Assembly: GCA_030549205.1 (NCBI GenBank)
Contig: JAUKTV010000005.1
Coordinates: 2,902,930 to 2,966,929, forward strand
DNA: 64,000 bases
Direction of reading: 5' to 3'
Origin: Apiosordaria backusii
Taxonomy: Eukaryota > Ascomycota > Sordariomycetes > Sordariales > Lasiosphaeriaceae
Shown here: positions 1-12,668 of the stretch, piece by piece
Position numbering within the stretch: position 1 is the stretch's first letter
Layout of the letters: each line of letters starts with the position of its first letter
Translations under genes and position numbers: made by a program
The notes under the pieces: model-generated
Databases searched by the model: none
What the model was told of the DNA's origin: nothing
The model's input: only the letters and a program-made list of their open reading frames with translations

Positions 1-485
1 ATTTAATAATAGTTTATTAAAGATAATTTATATAAGAAGGGGTTTCTTAATATTTAAGGGCTTTAAAACCGCTATATTTATAGTACTTTTATAGAAAGAA
101 CATTTTAAATATATTAAGCTTAAGTTTAAAAATACTCTATATATTCTTTAGTTTAATATTAACCTTTTTAATGGTATACTATACTATAAGGTTAGCAGTT
201 AAGTTAAAAAGAAAGTACTATATAGGCCTAATAAGGCTCCGATAGCGGTATTTAATTTTAAAGCTTTAGGCTTCTTTTTAAAATTATAGAGGGTAGAGAG
301 GCTTATTATTTACTATAATATAAGTTTTAACGTTACTAATTAGAAGCGAAAATTAATAATAGAGCTTTTTAATAGGCCTTTATTTTAAAAAGATAGCTAT
401 TTAAAGGTTGATTTAAACCTTTAAAGGCTTAGTAATAAGCCTGTAAAGCTAAATAGCAATAGTGCTATTAACTTTAATTTAAATG
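1..485 (+). mobile_element. Copia-B copy 1, left part (gag region), RIP-degraded
   Basis: This segment is colinear with about 34,745-35,205 of the complete Copia-B element at 31,983-39,433, so it is the gag-to-protease part of another plus-strand copy. It has stops in every frame and no coding capacity. The element enters from outside the window on the left. It is interrupted after position 485 by Copia-A and resumes at 6,945; positions 481-485 (AAATG) are the left half of the target duplication of that insertion. The identity rests on alignment by eye with the second copy and on the clear integrase and reverse transcriptase traces further along the same element. Confidence 0.8.
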
Positions 486-1164
486 TGTTAAAATAGGTGT
501 CTTATAGGCCTATAGGTATAGATCTATGCAGAGAACGGCGCAGAATATTGAAAGCAAAGAGGGGTTTGTCTGCAATATACGACAGTGGTTGGGCACTAAA
601 GGAATATAGATTATAAAGGCAATACCTTACAATATATAGAAGGTAGATACTATAATATAGGCTTATAAGGTACTGTAAAATATAGTAAACTAGTATATTA
701 AATTGACTTATTAACTAAGAAAATATTATAGTAAATAGTTATAAAGGATAAGACTTATTATAGGTCTTCGGCCCTATATTACTTTTTAAACCTCTTTCTA
801 TTCTAAGGCCCGAATGCCTATTAAGTTTGCTAACTATAGAGCTTAAATACCTATTAAGTCCGCTAACTATAAGGCCTAAATGTCCATTAAATCTATTAAC
901 TATAAATTTAATTAGCCGGTTAAGTTTAACTATTAAGTACGTTAACTGGAAGCTATTTATAAAATATAGGGCACTAACGTTTTATTATTATAGTATATTA
1001 ACTGTCTAAAGCTTTAAGTTACTTTAAAGGTCTAAAGACTACTGCAATTACTATAGTAGAGTATTAGTAAGCGCTATAATTTTAAACTATTAGTTATTAT
1101 TAGCTCTATAGGTTATAGGCTAAAATATACTATAAAGTCTATAATTAAGTACTGTATTTTAATA
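486..1164 (-). repeat. Copia-A copy 1, 3' LTR (679 bp)
   Basis: It begins TGTTAAAATA and ends TATTTTAATA, a RIP-altered TG...CA pair. It matches the LTRs at 6,261-6,939 and 59,781-60,459 over its full length. A short tandem repeat of about 33 bp lies at about 807-905. A 60-codon open frame at 827-1,009 comes only from that repeat and is not a gene. Confidence 0.92.
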
Positions 1165-1176
1165 CCTCCTCTATAA
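1165..1176 (-). other. Polypurine tract of Copia-A copy 1
   Basis: On the minus strand the bases directly upstream of the 3' LTR read AGAGGAGG followed by T. This is the expected place and composition for the primer of plus-strand DNA synthesis, and it fixes the orientation of the element. Confidence 0.65.
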
Positions 1177-1249
1177 TTACAGTATATAGTACTAACTAAA
1201 AAAGCTTAAAAAGGTTTAATAGTAAAATAAAGGTATTAAATAGTACTAT

Positions 1250-2700
1250 AAGTAAAGCTTTAATAAGGCTGTTAATAGGCATTTCCTTTATAGGAAGGTA
1301 GGTTATAGTAATAACTTTAGTAAATATAACCTCTTTAACCTTTTAAAATCAAATTAAAGTATATTTAATTCGGCAATTATACTTATTATTATAAGTAATA
1401 GTAATAGAGCCTTCGTTATTATATAATAAAAAGGTAGGGCCTATAATAGGCCTAGAAATTTCTTAGAAAAGACCTTTAAGCTATATAGCTTCCTTAAGGC
1501 CTTTAATAAGCCTAGTATATTCGGCTTTTAAAGTATTAAAGGACATAGTAGATGCTTTTTTAAATTTCCAGTTAATAAGTCCTCTAGTTAAAATAAATAA
1601 CTAACTGTAAGTAGATTTAACGCTTTTCTTATACTTAACCCAATTACTATTAATAAAGCTAATAGGCTTTAAATTACTATTAAAGCTATAACTAATAATA
1701 CTATAAATATTAAAATAAAGGTAAGAAAGTAGTAATTTTATAACTTTTAAATAGATATCAATAGGCTATATTAAATATTATAAAAGCTATTAAATATTAA
1801 AAGCTATATTAGGCTTAATTTAAACTATAGTATATATTAAAGTACTAATCAATTGTCGATATAGGTACTAATTAAAGAGGCTTATAGAGGTTTTAAGCTT
1901 ATTGCCTTTATTTATAATTCTAAGGCTTAGTAAAAGAGAAGTTAATTTAATACTAATTTTAAAATGCTTAACTGTCTCTATAATATAGGCCTTTTAATAA
2001 ATCTAAAGATACCGTTAAGGCCTATTGCATTTAATTTAAATATTAAGGAAATAGTAAGCAGGACTTAAATCTTCAATATCGTAATATTCCCCTATAACGT
2101 TCTTTAAGGCTTAAAGCTATAGAAGCTTAAGGCTTATAATTAAGTAATCGTTAATATAACTAATAATAAAGATTTTATAGTTTAGGTAAAAATAGGTAGC
2201 TATATTAGAAATAAAGGGCTTAAAACTTAAGGCTTAAGTTATTATAAAGACTTTTTATTACTAAAGGTAAGAAGCTTACTTTAAGCTATATAAAGATTTC
2301 TTTAATAGAATAACTTAGTTTTTAATAGGGTTCTATTTAGCTGCCTTTAATAGTATTATAGCGCTAGCATTGCTATAAATAAACTTAAGTAGTCCCTATA
2401 GAATTTCGATATAGATATTAAAATCGGTCTTTAAATTTAAAAAGGCTTCTATAAAGTCTACTTACTTTAAATCTTAATTAAATATAGCTATAAAGGCTAG
2501 TATAATTTTCTAAGTTAGAGGCTTTATAATAGAAGCATAAGTCTATTTAAAATCGATTCTAAAGGCCTATTAAAAACCTTAAATAACCAATCGGGCTTTA
2601 AACTTTACTATAATACCTTATAAATTCTTTTTATCTTTAAAGACCTAGTAGCTTATAATAGGCTTCTTCTTAATTTAAGATCGATAGATAAAATAGAAGG
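1250..2700 (-). pseudogene. Copia-A pol remnant: reverse transcriptase and RNase H
   Basis: The minus-strand translation of about 2,290-2,650 keeps a run of Copia RVT_2 landmarks in the right order: KARLV...GF, then VDFIEAFLN, then IYIE, then KSLYSLKQAS. Downstream, near 2,140, a weak match to the YVDD active-site strand is visible. RNase H should follow towards 1,250, but I could only place it by position. Stops of the TAA/TAG type occur every few codons where Gln, Trp or Arg would be expected. That is the pattern RIP produces. No functional product is possible. Confidence 0.75.
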
Positions 2701-3069
2701 TCTTAGTAATAAAAAGTTAGTATAATTTAGTAAAAATAGCTTATAATTATTACTTCTTTTTAAGGTATTTTAAAACTTACTTAAAGGTATTAAGCTCTAA
2801 GGCCTCTATAGAATAGCACTCTTTATAATAAGAAACTAAGTAAGAAATAAGCTTATTATAATCTATATTATTTATAAATATAAATTCCTTATATTACTTC
2901 TATAAAGCTTAAAGTAAAGGGATTTTAATAGTAGTAAAAGGTATTATAGATATTAGAATTGTAGGCTTAAATAGCAGTTAAGTAGATAGTATAGGGGATA
3001 ATTTAAGTATTAAGAAATTAGGAATTAATAAAAAAAGGGGACTATAAATAGGGGGTTTAGGGATTTAAA

Positions 3070-3870
3070 TAGTAGTATCTTTTTTTAATTTATTAAAGTA
3101 GTTAAAGACCTTTAAAAGACCTATAGGGTTTAAAGGACCTGCAATCTAAGCTAATAGGTCTTTATAGAACTTAATAAAACTAGTTTTAATAACTTTATTT
3201 AAGCTTAAGTAAACCAAATAGGTCTAATAATTTAAAATAACTATAAGTCTTCCTTTAATTCTTTAAAAGATAAGCTTAAAATCTATAGCTTAATCTTTAA
3301 TAAGGATATATACTATAACCTTAATACCTATAGCCTTATAGTTTAAAAGGTTTAGTTAATATAGTATTTAAAAAGGCAATAGTTTATTATAAAAGGCTTA
3401 ATAGGGTATAAAATCCCTAAAGCTTTAGGCTATATAGTTAATGATTTTTACTATAAAAATAGCTATATATTTTTAGAAAGTAATAAAAAGGCTTAAAGCT
3501 AGAATAATAGCTTTAAAACAGTCTAAAATAACCCTAATAGAATACTTAATTAAGCTATTTTAATTAGAAGTTTTAAGGCTTAATATACTAAAGCCGATGC
3601 CCTTTTTAATAAAGTAGGTACTTAAAGAAAGGACTTCTTTTTCCCTATTATAGTAAAAGTAAATAGGATATTGCTAGAAAGTATTATTTAGGCCTTTAAA
3701 TAGTAAATAAAGTACTATAACGGCATTATCTTTAATAGTTAATAGCTTAAGAAATTGGAAATAGATCTTTTGATCTATTATAATTAAACTGTAAAGCTTC
3801 TTTAATAGTAAAATAAGCTTAATAGTAATAATATCCCTTTTTAAGCAGCTTAAAGTAAAAGGAAGGTCTT
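3070..3870 (-). pseudogene. Copia-A integrase remnant (by position)
   Basis: This interval corresponds to 62,850-63,650 in the second Copia-A copy, where integrase traces can be read, such as IPYQAFYNK (Copia TPYEALYGK) and an LP...W-like stretch. I did not read every motif here independently, so the placement is by colinearity. Frames are broken throughout. Confidence 0.55.
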
Positions 3871-6248
3871 AAATAGGATTTTTAAAAGGCCTTTAAAGGA
3901 TTTTTACAATATTATAGCTTTTATAAACTAAATCTTTAAGCCTAACCTTCTATAAATTAAGTATATCCTTAATAATAAAAAAGGTCTTCTTTAAAAGGTT
4001 AAGACCTATATACCTAAGCTATATATACTAAAGAATAGCTAATCGAATTAAGGTTAATAAAGGCTTATTAGGATCTTTAAAAGACCTATCCTTTTTTAAA
4101 GAGTTAAAAGCTTTAAAAGAGACCTTTTTTAAAATTTTAAAAGCTTTAGAAGCTTTAAAGAAAGTAGGGTAATTATTAAAGTACTATTAATAGGATACTT
4201 TTAGTTAAAGTTGGCCTTTAAAGCTAAAGTAAAACTTTAATCTTTTAAAATTTAGGAAGGTAATAAAATTGCAGTTACTATCGGTAAGCTTTTAACTATA
4301 TAAAGCTCTTTCAATACTATATAAATAGTCCTTATTAATAATATTTAATAGAAAAGTAAAAATAAAGAAGGTTTTAATAAGGCTATTAACTAAAAAATAG
4401 GCTTTATTATTATAGGTTTTAATAAAGAATTGAACTTTTATAGTACCTTTATTAATAATTCTTATAGGGCTACCTTCTATAATTAAAGGCTTAACCTTTA
4501 CTTTAATAAAGTTAGTAAAAAGGTTTTTATTATTATAAATATAAACTGTAGACTTAATATTAAAAAGTTAGGCTTTTTTTAAAGCTAAGTTAGTATAATT
4601 AGTTAGGTTAATAGGTATAAAAGGTAGGACCTTAAGGGGTAAAGATACTGTAAATTTAGTAAAATTATAATGTTTATAAAGTATAATTAGCTTTAAAGGT
4701 TTAGTATTATAAAAGCCTATATTAAAATTAAAGCCTATTATAAAAGAAATTTCCTTAAAATTTCTAAGGTCTTTAGTATCTTCTTTCTTTTTATCTTCCT
4801 TTTTCTTTTTCTTCTTTTTAATAAGCTTAGGCTCTATAGGGTTTATTATAAAAGCATTTAAAGCCTTTAAAGCTTTAAAATCCTTAATAAAAGCAATGTA
4901 AGTATAAAATATAAAAAAGGCTTAAGCAATTGTAATACTGGAAATATAGATCTTAGTTAGAAGCTTTCTTTATAAAAATTCCAATATAAAGTAGTAAAAA
5001 TAGCTAAAATTATACTTATTTTAACAAATTAAAACTTTAAAGTGTTTATACTATAGTAAAAAACTATCCTTTAATAAGTTTAGGTAATAATTAACTTAGT
5101 TAATAAACTAAATTATAATATTTAAGCCTTAAAGCTTTATAATAAAGGTATTAAATTTAGTATTATATTTAACTACTTCCAGTAAACTATTAAATTTAAT
5201 AATATAATAAGCCCTATAAAGCTTATTTTAAAGGACAGCTTAAGTAAGGATATACTAGGCTTATAATTACTAGAAAAAGGTCGTTAAAGAGTCTTTAGCC
5301 TTAATAGTAAACAGTAGGTTTACTTATAAAGTATTTTAAATAGTAAGAAAAAGGAAGGCTTTTAAGTTATTATTTAGTAAATTAATAACTAACTTAAGCT
5401 TATTTATAAACTTAAAAAGGCTTAAAACCTTTATTTAAATAGTAAAAGCTTAATATTAAAAGCACTAGTTTTTAAGACTTAAAAGCTTTTATTCTTTAAT
5501 AAAGTAAAGGACTTATTTATTAAAATCCTTTATTAAAAGTGCAATAGTCTTTTAGGCAGTTTAATTTAAAGAAGGTGCTATAATAAATACAGTAATAAAG
5601 GCTAATAGACCTATATAAACTAAAATAACTAAAGATAAGGATAGTATAGGTAAGTCTATAAAAGGTTCGGAAGAAGATTTAAGAAAGTTTAAAGTAGTAT
5701 ATTTTAATAAAAGGTAAATGTTGAAATTGTTAATATAGGTATTAACTTAGTTAATTTCAATATTTAAAGCTTTAATTTAATTAGTAAGACCTATTATAAC
5801 GGCCTTAATCTTACTATTAAAGGTAACTATAAGGTTATTTTATAGTTATTAAAAGTATTAAGTAAAGTTAAGGCCTTTAGAAAGGTTAGGAGTTAATAAA
5901 AGGCCGAAGGTCCTTAAAGCTTTAAGGTTTATAGGGAGGTTATATATATCTTTATTTTTTATAATAAAGAAGGTTAAAGGCTTAAAAGGAAAGTAGAAGT
6001 ATTGTTAGAAGTGCTAGAATGCTATTTTTTAAGTCTTTAATATTTAAGAAGGAAGTAAAAGTACTGTTAAAAGTATTAAAATGCTATTTCTTAGGTCTTT
6101 AGTATTTAAAAGGAAAGTAAAAGCACTGTTAAAAGTACTAAAACGCTATTTTTTAAGTCTTCGGTAGCTTAAAATAAATAAGGCTTATAAAATAGGTATT
6201 ATTATAGAGGTTATAAAATAAAGAAATTTACTTAAGTAATATAAGCCT

Positions 6249-6260
6249 AGGTTTATAATC
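6249..6260 (-). other. Primer-binding site of Copia-A copy 1
   Basis: On the minus strand the bases next to the 5' LTR read GATTATAAACCTAG. Allowing G-to-A RIP changes, this resembles GGTTATGAGCC, the complement of the anticodon loop region of initiator tRNA-Met (CUCAUAACC). Half-tRNA priming of this kind is known for several Copia elements such as Ty5. Confidence 0.55.
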
Positions 6261-6939
6261 TATTAAAATAGATATTTTATAGGCCTATAAGTATAGACCT
6301 ATATAGGAAATAGTATAGAATATTAAAAGTAAAGAAGGTTTTATTTATAGTATATAATAGTAGCTAGATACTAAAGGAATATAGATTATAGAAGTAATAC
6401 CCTATAATATATAGAAGGTAAATACTATAATATAAGCTTATAAGGTACTATAAAATATAGTAAACCAGTATATTGAATTGACTTATTAGTTAAGAAAATA
6501 TTATAATAAATAGTTATAAAGGACAAGACCTATTATAGGTCTTTAGCCCTATATTGCTTTTTAAACCTCTCTCTATTTTAAAGCCCGAATGCCTGTTAAG
6601 TCTGTTAACTATAGGGCCTAAATGCCTATTAAGTCTACTAACTGTAAGGCCTAAATACCTATTAAATCTACTAACTATAGACTTAACTAGCCAGCTAAGT
6701 CTAACTGTTGAATGCGCTAACCGGAAGCTATTTATAGGGTATAGGGCGTTAACGTTTTACTATTATAGTATACTAACTGTCTGGAGCTTCGGGCTGCTTT
6801 AGGGGTTTAAAGACCATTGCAATTGCTATAATAAAGTGTTAGTAAGCACTATAATTCTAAACTATTGGTTATTATTAGCCCTATAGGTTATAGGCCAAAA
6901 TACACTGTAAAGTCCACAACTAAGTGCTGTATTTCAATA
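6261..6939 (-). repeat. Copia-A copy 1, 5' LTR (679 bp)
   Basis: It starts TATTAAAATA and ends TATTTCAATA, RIP forms of TGTTAAAATA and TATTTYAACA. It has the same length as the partner LTR. The 33 bp minisatellite (three units) lies at about 6,582-6,680 and accounts for an 82-codon open frame at 6,554-6,802 whose translation has an 11-residue period; that frame is not a gene. Confidence 0.92.
6582..6680 (+). repeat. 33 bp minisatellite inside the Copia-A LTR (3 units)
   Basis: There are three head-to-tail 33 bp units with a GGCCTAAATG start and a CTAACTATAG-like end. The same three-unit array is present in the LTRs at about 807-905 and, inverted, at about 60,040-60,140. The array was therefore part of the ancestral LTR and did not expand after insertion. 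Confidence 0.85.
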
Positions 6940-7459
6940 AAATGTTTAAAAGGTAAAGCCCTATAGGCTTAAAGGATCTAAGTTTAATTATAAGGAAGGC
7001 TATAGTTAAAGCAGACTTAAAGGAATAAAGCTCTATTAGCTTATAGAAGGCCCTAATAGCTTAAATAACCTTAGCTTTAAAAGATTTAGTTAAGGCAGAC
7101 TTATTAAAGAGCTCTATTAGCTTATAAAAGGCTTTAATAGTTCGAATAACCTTAACTTATTTAATTAGAAAGAGACTTAAGGAGGCTATATATTTAAGGA
7201 GGCTATTAAAAATATCTCTAATACTACTATAAACTACTATAGTAAATTACTCTAAATAGCATTAAAATAGTATATTAAGTTAAATTATATAGGCTTAATA
7301 CTACTAAAAAAGACTAATAAAATTACTACTAAGCTTTTAAATCTAAATTATATAAAAGAAGTAGATTTTTAATACTTGGCCTATAATAAAGTTAAGGTAA
7401 TAAGAAGGCTTTAATTTTCTACTATTTTAAACCTTTTTAAAGCCTTAAGTTCTATTAAA

Positions 7460-8140
7460 GGCAATACTTTTAAAGTTAAGCCTATACCTTATAATAGGCT
7501 TTCTATAGTATTAATTTTAATAGACTGAAAATCCCGATTTAAATAGACCTTTTACTTACTAAATGCTAAAAGACCAACTATACTAAACGCTATTAAAGGC
7601 TTTTTTAAAGGCCTAAAGAATTGTTATAATTAGTATCCTATTTATTTCTACTATAATAGTAAGAAGGAAATTAACTATAAATTATAGGCTTAATTTTCTA
7701 TTAAAGGCATTAAATTTTCTACTTTTAGGCCCTATATTTATAAATAAAATGGCTTAATTAAACGTTCTATTAAAGTATTTTTAAACCGGTTATAGGCTAT
7801 AATAGTATTATTATAACTCCTTTAATACCTATAGTACTATATAGTGCCTATAGTATTTAAATTAATTAACTATACTGCAGTTAATAATAAAGACCTAACT
7901 TCCTATTAAATACTTTATAATAAATTAAAGCCTTTCCTTTTTTATAAGCTAGACTTAAGTTAGTTTAAGGCTATAGGCTTTTTTATAAAGCTCTTTATTT
8001 TTATTAAAAAAAGGCTTAAAGCTTTAAAGCTATAGACCTATATAAAGCTTAATAAATTACTAATTGTTTTTAAAAGTAAGACCTATTAAGTATAAATACC
8101 GGCTAAAAAGGCAGTAGTAAAATCTTTCTTTATAAATATA
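7460..8140 (+). pseudogene. Copia-B integrase remnant
   Basis: One plus-strand frame can be followed with stops. Readable landmarks in order are LIDQKSRFK, FYYNSKKE, a STFRPYIYKQNG stretch (Copia S.PY..QQNG), a K/R-S-rich helix, LQLLQYLQYY (around the LP..W site) and TSYQILYNK (Copia TPYE.+...). This is the rve core plus the downstream GKIP-like region typical of Copia Pol. The protein is destroyed by RIP. Confidence 0.8.
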
Positions 8141-8489
8141 GTAAATAAACTTACTATTATTTAAAGTATTATTGTTATTTTAAAAGAGGATTTAGATTAA
8201 AGGAAGGTAGAGCTACTATAATTAGTAAATAAAAATAGCAATTTATACTTTAAATACAATTTAATTAGTTAATTGAGTTTATAAATTAGCTAATAGGCTA
8301 ATATTGAAAAATTCTTTAATAGTAAGTTAATTAATAGGCCTACTATTTAAAAAGCTATAATCGATAGTAGCTTAAAGCCTTTTAATAGGCCTATTATAGG
8401 CTTTAAAGTCGGGTTAAAATCCTTTATTAAAGACCATTTACTAATAGAAGTAAAAGAACTATACTTAAGTGTAAGTAAAGATATTAAAA

Positions 8490-9450
8490 TAGATATTAGC
8501 TAATTTATTAAATTAATATTAATTAAAGCTAAGGCTTATTATTATAGGGTCTTTAAGGGTTCTTTTAATATTAGTTTATTATTTTAAATATTAAAATAAG
8601 TGTTAAAGAACTTTAAAAAATCCTATTAACTAAAGGCTATATATAGTAAATTTAAATAAATAGTTAATTAAAAAACCTTTAAGTTCCTTTTTTAAGGTGC
8701 TTTTTTTAAGGACTATATATTACTAACCAGTAGGTTAGTACTATATAAAAAGACTGATAAAGAAAATAGGCTTTTAAACTTTAAGGCTAGGTTAATTATT
8801 AAAGGATTTTTATAAAAGGAAGGTCTAGATTTTATAAAGACCTTTACTTTTATTACTATATTACTTACTTAGTATATATTATTAATTATAGTAGCTTTAT
8901 TAAATTAGGAAATAAAGTAGATCGATTTTATAGGGGCATTTTTTAATAGCTATTTAAAAGAAGAGAATTATATAGCTATATCCAAAGGCTTCAATAAGTT
9001 TTATTAAAAAGTAGATTTAACTATTAAAGCTAAGCTATATAGGTAAGGCTTTAGGCTTTAAATTAATTAAATAATTTGCCTTTTTAAGGCTTTCTATAGT
9101 CTAAAGTAAAGCCTTAAACTTTAGTAAGTTAAACTTACTAAGCTATTAAAAGAAGAGGGTTTTATAATACTACTTTCTAACTTTACTATTTTTTATAATC
9201 TTAAAGCTAGGATCTTTATAGTAACCTATATTAATAATTGTTTAATTATAGACTTTAATAAGGCCTATATTTAACAGCTTAAGAAAAGCTTAAATAAGGT
9301 CTATTTAATAGAAAATAAAAGGCCAGTTTCCTTTTTTTTAAAGGTCTAAATAATAAAGGATAAATGTCGCTTTCTTTTATAACTTAACTAAGCCTAGTAT
9401 ATATAAAAGGTAATTAAGACCTTTAGTTTTAAAAATAGCTATAAAATACT
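8490..9450 (+). pseudogene. Copia-B reverse transcriptase remnant (RVT_2)
   Basis: Landmarks in order are KARLIIKGFLQKEGLDF (about 8,787-8,840), QIDFIGAFFNSYLKEENY (about 8,915-8,970, equal to Copia D...AFLNG.L.EE.Y), KAFYSLKQ (equal to KSLYGLKQ) and TYINNCLI (equal to the YVDDILI active-site strand, with both Asp replaced by Asn, as G-to-A change would produce). Stops interrupt the frame throughout. Loss of the catalytic aspartates shows it is inactive even apart from the stops. Confidence 0.87.
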
Positions 9451-9699
9451 AGTTCCTTTATAGTTTAGAATAGTAGCTTAATATAAAGACCTTAAATTAA
9501 AAGAAAGCTCTATAAGTAAGTTAGATTATATACTATTTTAATATATAGTAAGTACTATAATGTATTTAATAATTTAAATAAGGTTTAATATTGCTTTTAT
9601 AGTATAGTAGTTTTTAAAGAATATATAGTAACCTACTATAATAAACTTAAATACTATTAAAAACCTTTTAAAGTATTTAAATAGTATAGAAAATTTAAT

Positions 9700-10160
9700 A
9701 ATTGCTTATAGCTATATTATTGGACTTATTAAAAAGAAAGGTATTATAGTATTTATAGACTTTGCGGATTTAGACTTTATAGAGGATTTAAAGGACTTAA
9801 AATCTACTTATAGCTTTATATTTAAAGTAGCCGGAGGCTTTATAAACTAGAAATTAAAAAAGGCTAATACTATAAGCCTTTTTACTTTAAAGGCTGAAAC
9901 CGACATACTTATTAAAGCTATTTATAAGGCTTTATAGATTAAAAAGGTTTATAAGGAATTAGGGTATACTTTAGTAGGCTCTATCCTTCTATATAGTAAT
10001 AATATTGGCTTTATAATTACTGTTTATAACTTAGCCTTTTATAATTATATTAAGTATATACTATTAAAATACTATTAAGTTAAAAAGTAAATTAAGGTAC
10101 TATAGGTTACTATTAACTACTTAAATATTAAATAAATACCGGCCGATAGGCTGATTAAAC
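9700..10160 (+). pseudogene. Copia-B RNase H remnant
   Basis: The trace STYSFIFKVAGGFIN, followed by SLFTLKAETD, matches the Copia RNase H signature STSGYVF...GGAISW and ALSSTEAEY. Near the end the frame reads IPADRLIKLL (Copia ADILTKPL). The stop-ridden frame ends about 290 bp before the 3' LTR. Confidence 0.82.
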
Positions 10161-10455
10161 TATTAGTTAGTTAAAAATTTAAGACCTTTATAGGTCTTTT
10201 ACGCTTAAGGAATAGGCCTATAGAAAAAAAGTTAATAAAGGAATAGATTAGAAAACCACCTTTCTTATATTTAATTTTCCTTTATAATTTAGCTTATAAA
10301 AGTAATTACTTAATGTTTAAATATATAGGCCTTAACGCCTTATATACCTTATATTTTAGTTTTTTAATTAGCTAGTTAGTTCATTAGTTTTAGCTTACTA
10401 CAATAGGCCTTAGATTTAAATCTAAGCTTACCACTTACTATAAGTAAAGGAAGGA

Positions 10456-11288
10456 TGTTAAACTAGGTCCCTATAAAGCCTAGTTTATAATAAGTAGCTA
10501 TTATTATATTATATAGTAAAAGCTTAAGTATAAAAGCCTATCTATTAGCTACTTAACATTTACCTAGTACCTTACTTTACTATAGGGCTATTTAAAGGCT
10601 TATATTCTACTAACTAGTAGGCCAAACTGCCTATAATTTTATATTTAGGCTATTAAGGCCTACTACTATAGGCAATATAAGTGGCCTAACCCTAACTTTA
10701 TAATAACCTATACTTTAGATTAAAGGTGTCGGGTTTTATAGCCCTTTTATATAGCTGTAAGTCGATTTTTAAAACGCTGTAAATTACATTAACTTAGCTA
10801 CCTATAAGACCTATAGCCAACTATTAGATTAGCTAAATTAATTAAAAATTAGTAAGCCTATAGTAAAGTAAGTATATTATTACTATACTAAATTATAAGC
10901 CTATAGGCCCTATAGGTCAGAAGCTACAGAGGGCTTAGTAAGTAGTTTATAAGGCTTAGCAAACCTCGGAGTTAACTAAGCCATACTTTAGCCTATTTGC
11001 CTACTAGGATATACAAAGCACCGTACGTTAGTCGGTAGGTATATAGTAAAGTTCAAGTACAAACCCTACTATAGAGATTATTATAGTAGATTTATAAAAG
11101 GCTAGCACTATAATACAATTGTTTACCTACTATATTTCTATTCTACAGTACCTACAAGGTACTGTATTCTAATACCCCAGTACTGAACTATAGGTATCAC
11201 GTATAAGACTTCCGCTGCACTGTAAGCTAGTGGGTAAGCACTAATTACAGGGCCCTTAAGCCTGTAATTGGCCATACCTATTCCAATA
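10456..11288 (+). repeat. Copia-B copy 1, 3' LTR (833 bp, short type)
   Basis: It begins TGTTAAACTAGGTCCC directly after a purine tract and ends TATTCCAATA. It is clearly related to the LTRs at 12,681-13,514, 23,412-24,282, 31,983-32,804, 38,600-39,433 and 58,743-59,607. It lacks the 24 bp palindrome carried by the two long-type LTRs. Confidence 0.92.
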
Positions 11289-12668
11289 GAAAGCTCTTTT
11301 CTATAGCCTATAGGTATTAATTTACTTAATCTATAACTTAGAAATCGATACCGGCTAATATAAGCTAGTTAATTATATTAAAGAACTTAACGTTAAAGTC
11401 TACTAAAGAGCCTGTAAATTAGTAGAAGTTTAAAAAGTAGTATTCTCTATAAAAGTTCCTTTATTATAATTTAGCACTATAGGAATATCTTTAAATAAGC
11501 AGTTTATAGGCTTTAATAGGGCTTATTTATTATAAAATAGAAGCCTAAAAGCCTAAAGCTATATTATTTTATAATAATATTAATAGTAAGGCCTATTTAG
11601 CATTACTTTAGTAGGCTATTATAGTAGGGTCCTTTATAAAAGTAGCTATATTGATAGTATATAGTATAATATTTAGGCTCTATTTCTATAGATCAAAATT
11701 CTCAAGGCCTATAAGCCTTTAGTTAGTGGGAAATTCGTAGACCTTTTTAATTATTTTAGTAACTATAGTAGTATAAAGGACCTTAGTAGAACTACTATTA
11801 GCCTTAAACCTTAGTTAATAGGCTACTATAGCTTTTAAATATATAGCTTTAGTTACTATTAAAAAAGTAGTTATAGTAGCTTTAGGCTATTTTAAAGTGC
11901 TTTAAACTACTATTAAAAGCTTAATTTACTTTACTACTTTAATTATAATACTTTATAACTATTAAATTTAAGCCTTTTATTTCTTTAATTAAACAGTAAA
12001 GGCCTATATATAGTAAGAATCTACTGATTCTTTCTCCTTAAAAGACCCTTATTTAGGCTTTATATTTTACATTTTTAAATCTATAAAAGGCTTAATATAC
12101 TTACTACTAGAACATCCTATAGGGCTTTAAAACCCTAGCTTAATACCGTTTTTAACTAAGGCTTTAACTATAGTTTACTTATATAGTAAAAGGGCTAAGT
12201 TTATAGTACTTAAAAGCCTTAAAGAATAGGCTCTATTTTATATAGTAAATTACTATAACTACTAATAGTAATAATAGTTAAGAAGGTTACTTTACCTTTT
12301 TACTTTTTTACCTACCTTTAGGATTTACAAAATTACCTACTTAACTATAGTTAAAGTAAAAGGCTATTTCTAACTTTTATAAGCTTATAGCTTATAGACC
12401 TTTAGTACTCTATTAGGCCTAATTTTTATACGCTTTACGGTATAATAAATTTAATAGTAGATATAAATTTAAACCTTATAGGCCTTTAGAAAACTTAATA
12501 AGGTAAAGCAAGCTTAGTATTTACTTTATAACCCTACCTTAATAAATAAGCTTTAAAATCAATAATTTTATAGCCTACTTATAGTATAGTTTATAGTAGC
12601 CTAAGCCGTTATTTATAAAAGGCTTTAAACCTAAGCTTATAAGCCTATAACCTAATTAAGTATCTTCT

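Larger units (their letters stand above)
486..6939 (-). mobile_element. Complete Ty1/Copia LTR retrotransposon (Copia-A copy 1), RIP-degraded
   Basis: This is a 6,454 bp element with two LTRs of exactly 679 bp (486-1,164 and 6,261-6,939) and a 5 bp target duplication AAATG (481-485 and 6,940-6,944). It lies on the minus strand: a purine tract AGAGGAGG abuts the LTR at 1,164 and a tRNA-like primer site abuts the LTR at 6,261. The minus strand at about 2,290-2,700 reads as Copia reverse transcriptase, with traces of KARLV, VDFIEAFLN, IYIE and KSLYSLKQAS, all interrupted by stops. A lysine-rich stretch lies at about 4,784-4,830. By position matching with the second copy, integrase lies near 3,070-3,870 and gag at about 4,900-6,200. 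It is inserted into Copia-B copy 1 and is dead. Confidence 0.93.
6945..11288 (+). mobile_element. Copia-B copy 1, right part (pol and 3' LTR), RIP-degraded
   Basis: This continues the element broken at 485. In order on the plus strand it holds integrase (about 7,460-8,140), reverse transcriptase (about 8,490-9,450), RNase H (about 9,700-10,160), a purine tract (AGTAAAGGAAGGA, 10,443-10,455) and the 3' LTR. All frames carry many TAA/TAG stops. The right edge directly abuts a minus-strand 5' fragment of the same family at 11,289, so this copy appears to have inserted into that older copy. Confidence 0.9.
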
